64,000 nt of DNA from positions 186,001 to 250,000 of the forward strand of contig NZ_JBDOQU010000005.1 in NCBI RefSeq assembly GCF_039839375.1. The letters are read 5' to 3'. Position numbers and translations under genes: made by a program. Shown here piece after piece: positions 62,136 through 64,000 of the stretch; the first letter of the stretch is position 1; each line of letters starts with the position of its first letter. The notes beneath the pieces are model-generated. The model was not told the origin of the DNA. It worked only from the letters and a program-made list of their open reading frames with translations, and ran no database searches. Source of the DNA: JBDOQU01 sp039839375 (GTDB lineage Bacteria > Pseudomonadota > Alphaproteobacteria > DSM-16000 > Inquilinaceae).

Positions 62136-62768
62136 GTGGGAACCCATTGCTGCCATCATGTCGAGCCCCCGGCGGGGGACGCCGATCGCAATTATCGACG
62201 CGTCCTCTGGGCCGCGCTGGCGATCAACGCCGCCATGTTCGGGACGGAACTTGCGGCCGGCCTTGCCGCCGGATCGGTCGCCCTCCAGGCCGACGCGCTG
62301 GATTTCCTGGGCGACGCCGCCAACTACGCCATCAGCCTCTTCGTGCTGGGAATGTCGCTGCGCTGGCGCGCGGCGGCCGGCATGGCCAAGGGGCTGTCCA
62401 TGGGCGCGTTCGGCATCTGGGTGATCGCCGCAACGGCGCACGGATTGACGTCCGGCGGCGTGCCGGAAGCCGGGATCATGGGAATTGTCGGCGTCCTAGC
62501 CTTCGCCGCCAACGTCGGCGTGGCGGTGATGCTCTTCCGCTTCCGCGGCGGCGACAGCAACCGCCGGTCGGTCTGGCTGTGCAGCCGTAACGACGCCATC
62601 GGCAATCTGGCCGTCGTCATCGCCGCGTCGGGCGTGTTCGCCACCGGCAGCGCCTGGCCCGACCTTCTGGTCGCTTCGGTCATGGCGACCCTGGCGCTGA
62701 CGGCGGCCGTCCAGGTGCTGCGCCAAGCGGCGGGCGAACTGCGCGTCCGGCCGGCGGAGGCGGACTGA
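62136..62768 (+). CDS. Cation-efflux (CDF-like) transporter, short form
   Basis: A 210-residue membrane protein of the cation diffusion facilitator superfamily. It opens with a Cys/His metal-binding tail (GTHCCHHVE), then VLWAALAINAAMFGTELAAG, QADALDFLGDAANYAIS (metal-site aspartates) and CSRNDAIGNLAVVIAASGVF. It has about six helices but lacks the usual C-terminal cytoplasmic domain of 300-residue CDF pumps; this short form is a known type beside MerR regulators. The start is GTG 62136, preceded by GAGGA. Likely substrate is a divalent metal such as cadmium or zinc. Confidence 0.8.
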   Translation: MGTHCCHHVEPPAGDADRNYRRVLWAALAINAAMFGTELAAGLAAGSVALQADALDFLGDAANYAISLFVLGMSLRWRAAAGMAKGLSMGAFGIWVIAATAHGLTSGGVPEAGIMGIVGVLAFAANVGVAVMLFRFRGGDSNRRSVWLCSRNDAIGNLAVVIAASGVFATGSAWPDLLVASVMATLALTAAVQVLRQAAGELRVRPAEAD

Positions 62769-62929
62769 CCTGCTATGCCTCATTTGGGAAACTTCAATGC
62801 GGCTCGGATCGGTCGTAGAGTGGGAATTCGTACGCGTGGATCGGATCGGCCTGCCAATGTTGCGCTGTCGCTGGTCGGGCTTCGGTCGATGTGAAGAAGC
62901 TCACTGCGACAGGACGCCGGATTCGCGCT

Positions 62930-64000
62930 ATGAAAAACCGCTCGACAGAGGCGTCATCGCCGAAGCGCGGGATCGAAACCAAACCGCGCGACCCGGACAT
63001 CGTGCGGCCGGCGTCGGTTCAGGCCGTCGGCATCGGCGCGTCGGCGGGCGACATCACACAAATGGCGGACGAGGCGCGCATCCTGTCGGAAGCCATCGTC
63101 GAGACGATCCGGCAGCCCTTGCTGGTTCTGGACGGGCATCTGCGCGTCCAATCGGCCAATCGCGCCTTCTATAGGCAGTTTCATGTCGGCCGGCAGGCAA
63201 CCGAAGGCCGGCTTGTCTATGAACTCGGCAATGGACAGTGGGACATTCCGGCACTGCGAGGACTGCTGGACGAAGTGCTCTCGAAGAACCAGACCATCGC
63301 CGATTTCGAGGTCGAGCATGACTTTCATGATATCGGCGACCGCTGCATGCTGCTCAACGCCACGAAGCTCGTTCGTGGAGGCGGGCGCGAGATTCTGATA
63401 CTGCTCGCCATCGAGGACATTACCGAGCGCAGGAAGGCCGAAGCCGCGCTTCGGCAAAGCGAGCAACGGCTGAGCAGTCGTCTCGCGGCGATCGTGGAAT
63501 CTTCCGACGACGCCATCGTCAGCAAGAACCTCGAAGGCGTTATCGCCAGTTGGAACAGAGGCGCCGAGCGGCTGTTCGGCTATAAAGGCCAAGAGATCGT
63601 CGGCAAATCCATCCTCACCCTGATTCCGCCCGATCGCCATGACGAGGAAACTCATATCCTCGATCGTATTCGCCGGGGCGAACACATCGAACATTATGAG
63701 ACCATCCGGCTGCGCAAGGACGGGAGCCAGATCTGGGTTTCCTTGACCATATCGCCGCTGAGGGATGCCAACGGCAAAATCGTCGGCGCGTCGAAGATCG
63801 CGCGCGACATGACCGAACGGCGGCGCGCGGACGTACATCGAAGAATCCTGATCCGCGAACTCAACCATCGCGTCAAGAATACGCTGGCGGTGATCCAGTC
63901 CATCGCCTCCCAGACCCTGGGGCACGCAGCGACAATCGAGGATGCGCGCGCGGCGTTCGAATCGCGGCTGATCAACCTGGCGAAGGCGCATGACCTGCTC
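62930..64000 (+). CDS. PAS-PAS-HWE sensor kinase, 3' end outside the window; CheB remnant at N-terminus
   Basis: The open frame runs from ATG 62930 past the window end (at least 357 residues). It starts with a basic leader and then VQAVGIGASAGD (about 35-46), which is the opening motif of CheB methylesterases. It jumps at once to MADEARILSEAIVETIRQPL, the PAS unit that follows CheR in CheB-CheR-PAS-kinase fusions. A second PAS (about 190-300: GVIASWNRGAERLFGYKGQE) and the HWE-type dimerisation domain with ELNHRVKNTLAVIQSIASQ follow. HWE kinases often feed the PhyR/EcfG stress pathway. It appears to be a fusion protein with its CheB/CheR core removed in frame. Confidence 0.8.
   Translation, partial: MKNRSTEASSPKRGIETKPRDPDIVRPASVQAVGIGASAGDITQMADEARILSEAIVETIRQPLLVLDGHLRVQSANRAFYRQFHVGRQATEGRLVYELGNGQWDIPALRGLLDEVLSKNQTIADFEVEHDFHDIGDRCMLLNATKLVRGGGREILILLAIEDITERRKAEAALRQSEQRLSSRLAAIVESSDDAIVSKNLEGVIASWNRGAERLFGYKGQEIVGKSILTLIPPDRHDEETHILDRIRRGEHIEHYETIRLRKDGSQIWVSLTISPLRDANGKIVGASKIARDMTERRRADVHRRILIRELNHRVKNTLAVIQSIASQTLGHAATIEDARAAFESRLINLAKAHDLL

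Noticed and set aside
62954..63991. Leftward 345-residue open frame at the window end
   Set aside because: It is the antisense shadow of the PAS-PAS-HWE kinase, whose domains are clear on the plus strand.

Overview
The window is high-GC, densely packed chromosomal DNA from an alphaproteobacterium. The evidence is the NepR/EcfG general-stress pair, an ATP-synthase zeta inhibitor next to purC, the gatCAB operon, a PdhS/PleC-like histidine kinase, RNase J, a DUF882 peptidase and an HWE-family kinase. I cannot name a genus; a free-living Rhizobiales/Rhodospirillales-like organism is a reasonable guess. Most of the window is ordinary housekeeping sequence, with several lower-GC accessory patches.

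Layout: 0-5.7 kb holds the purC start, the ATPase inhibitor, a membrane spermidine-synthase-like protein, purB, a LuxR-type regulator and a pentapeptide-repeat protein. 5.9-11.9 kb holds envelope and stress genes (L,D-transpeptidase, DUF2945, Dps, DUF882) and a TAXI binding protein paired with a histidine kinase. 11.9-14.8 kb holds a DmdC-like acyl-CoA dehydrogenase behind a LiuR-type operator, then TetR and SugE. 15.0-19.5 kb is a lower-GC island: a small unknown protein, an 839-residue GHKL (MutL/MORC/Hsp90-fold) ATPase, a convergent DNA methyltransferase and a small HTH regulator. This is the best candidate for an undescribed system, probably restriction or defence. 19.7-25.4 kb carries Usp, a Gre-like factor, an FAD oxidoreductase with Sua5, carbonic anhydrase, TspO, a phosphoribosyltransferase gene broken by one in-frame TAG, and tRNA-Val(CAC).

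25.6-35.4 kb is core metabolism: glmU-glmS, ruvX, gatCAB, a PLP enzyme and a DMT exporter. 35.5-41.7 kb holds AraC/MFS pairs, a Crp/Fnr regulator and nepR-ecfG, followed by palindromic repeats, one of which is interrupted by a MITE-like insertion with target-site duplication. 41.7-56.4 kb carries prfC, a DMT exporter, a putative nuclease, an FAD oxidoreductase, an ABC permease, a lytic transglycosylase, cyclophilin, an alcohol dehydrogenase, a soluble chemoreceptor, a cytochrome c, an MFS/AraC pair and RNase J. 56.6-57.8 kb is a small accessory patch with an unknown gene, a 25-codon ORF whose ribosome-binding site matches the 16S tail almost perfectly, and a brnTA toxin-antitoxin pair. 57.8-64 kb holds a GH13 glucosidase, psd-pssA, a repeat cluster, a MerR/CDF metal module and the start of a PAS-PAS-HWE kinase that looks like a CheB/CheR fusion with its enzymatic core deleted.

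All family assignments are from reading translated sequence; no database search was run. Start codons were chosen from ribosome-binding sites, signal peptides and overlap with neighbours.
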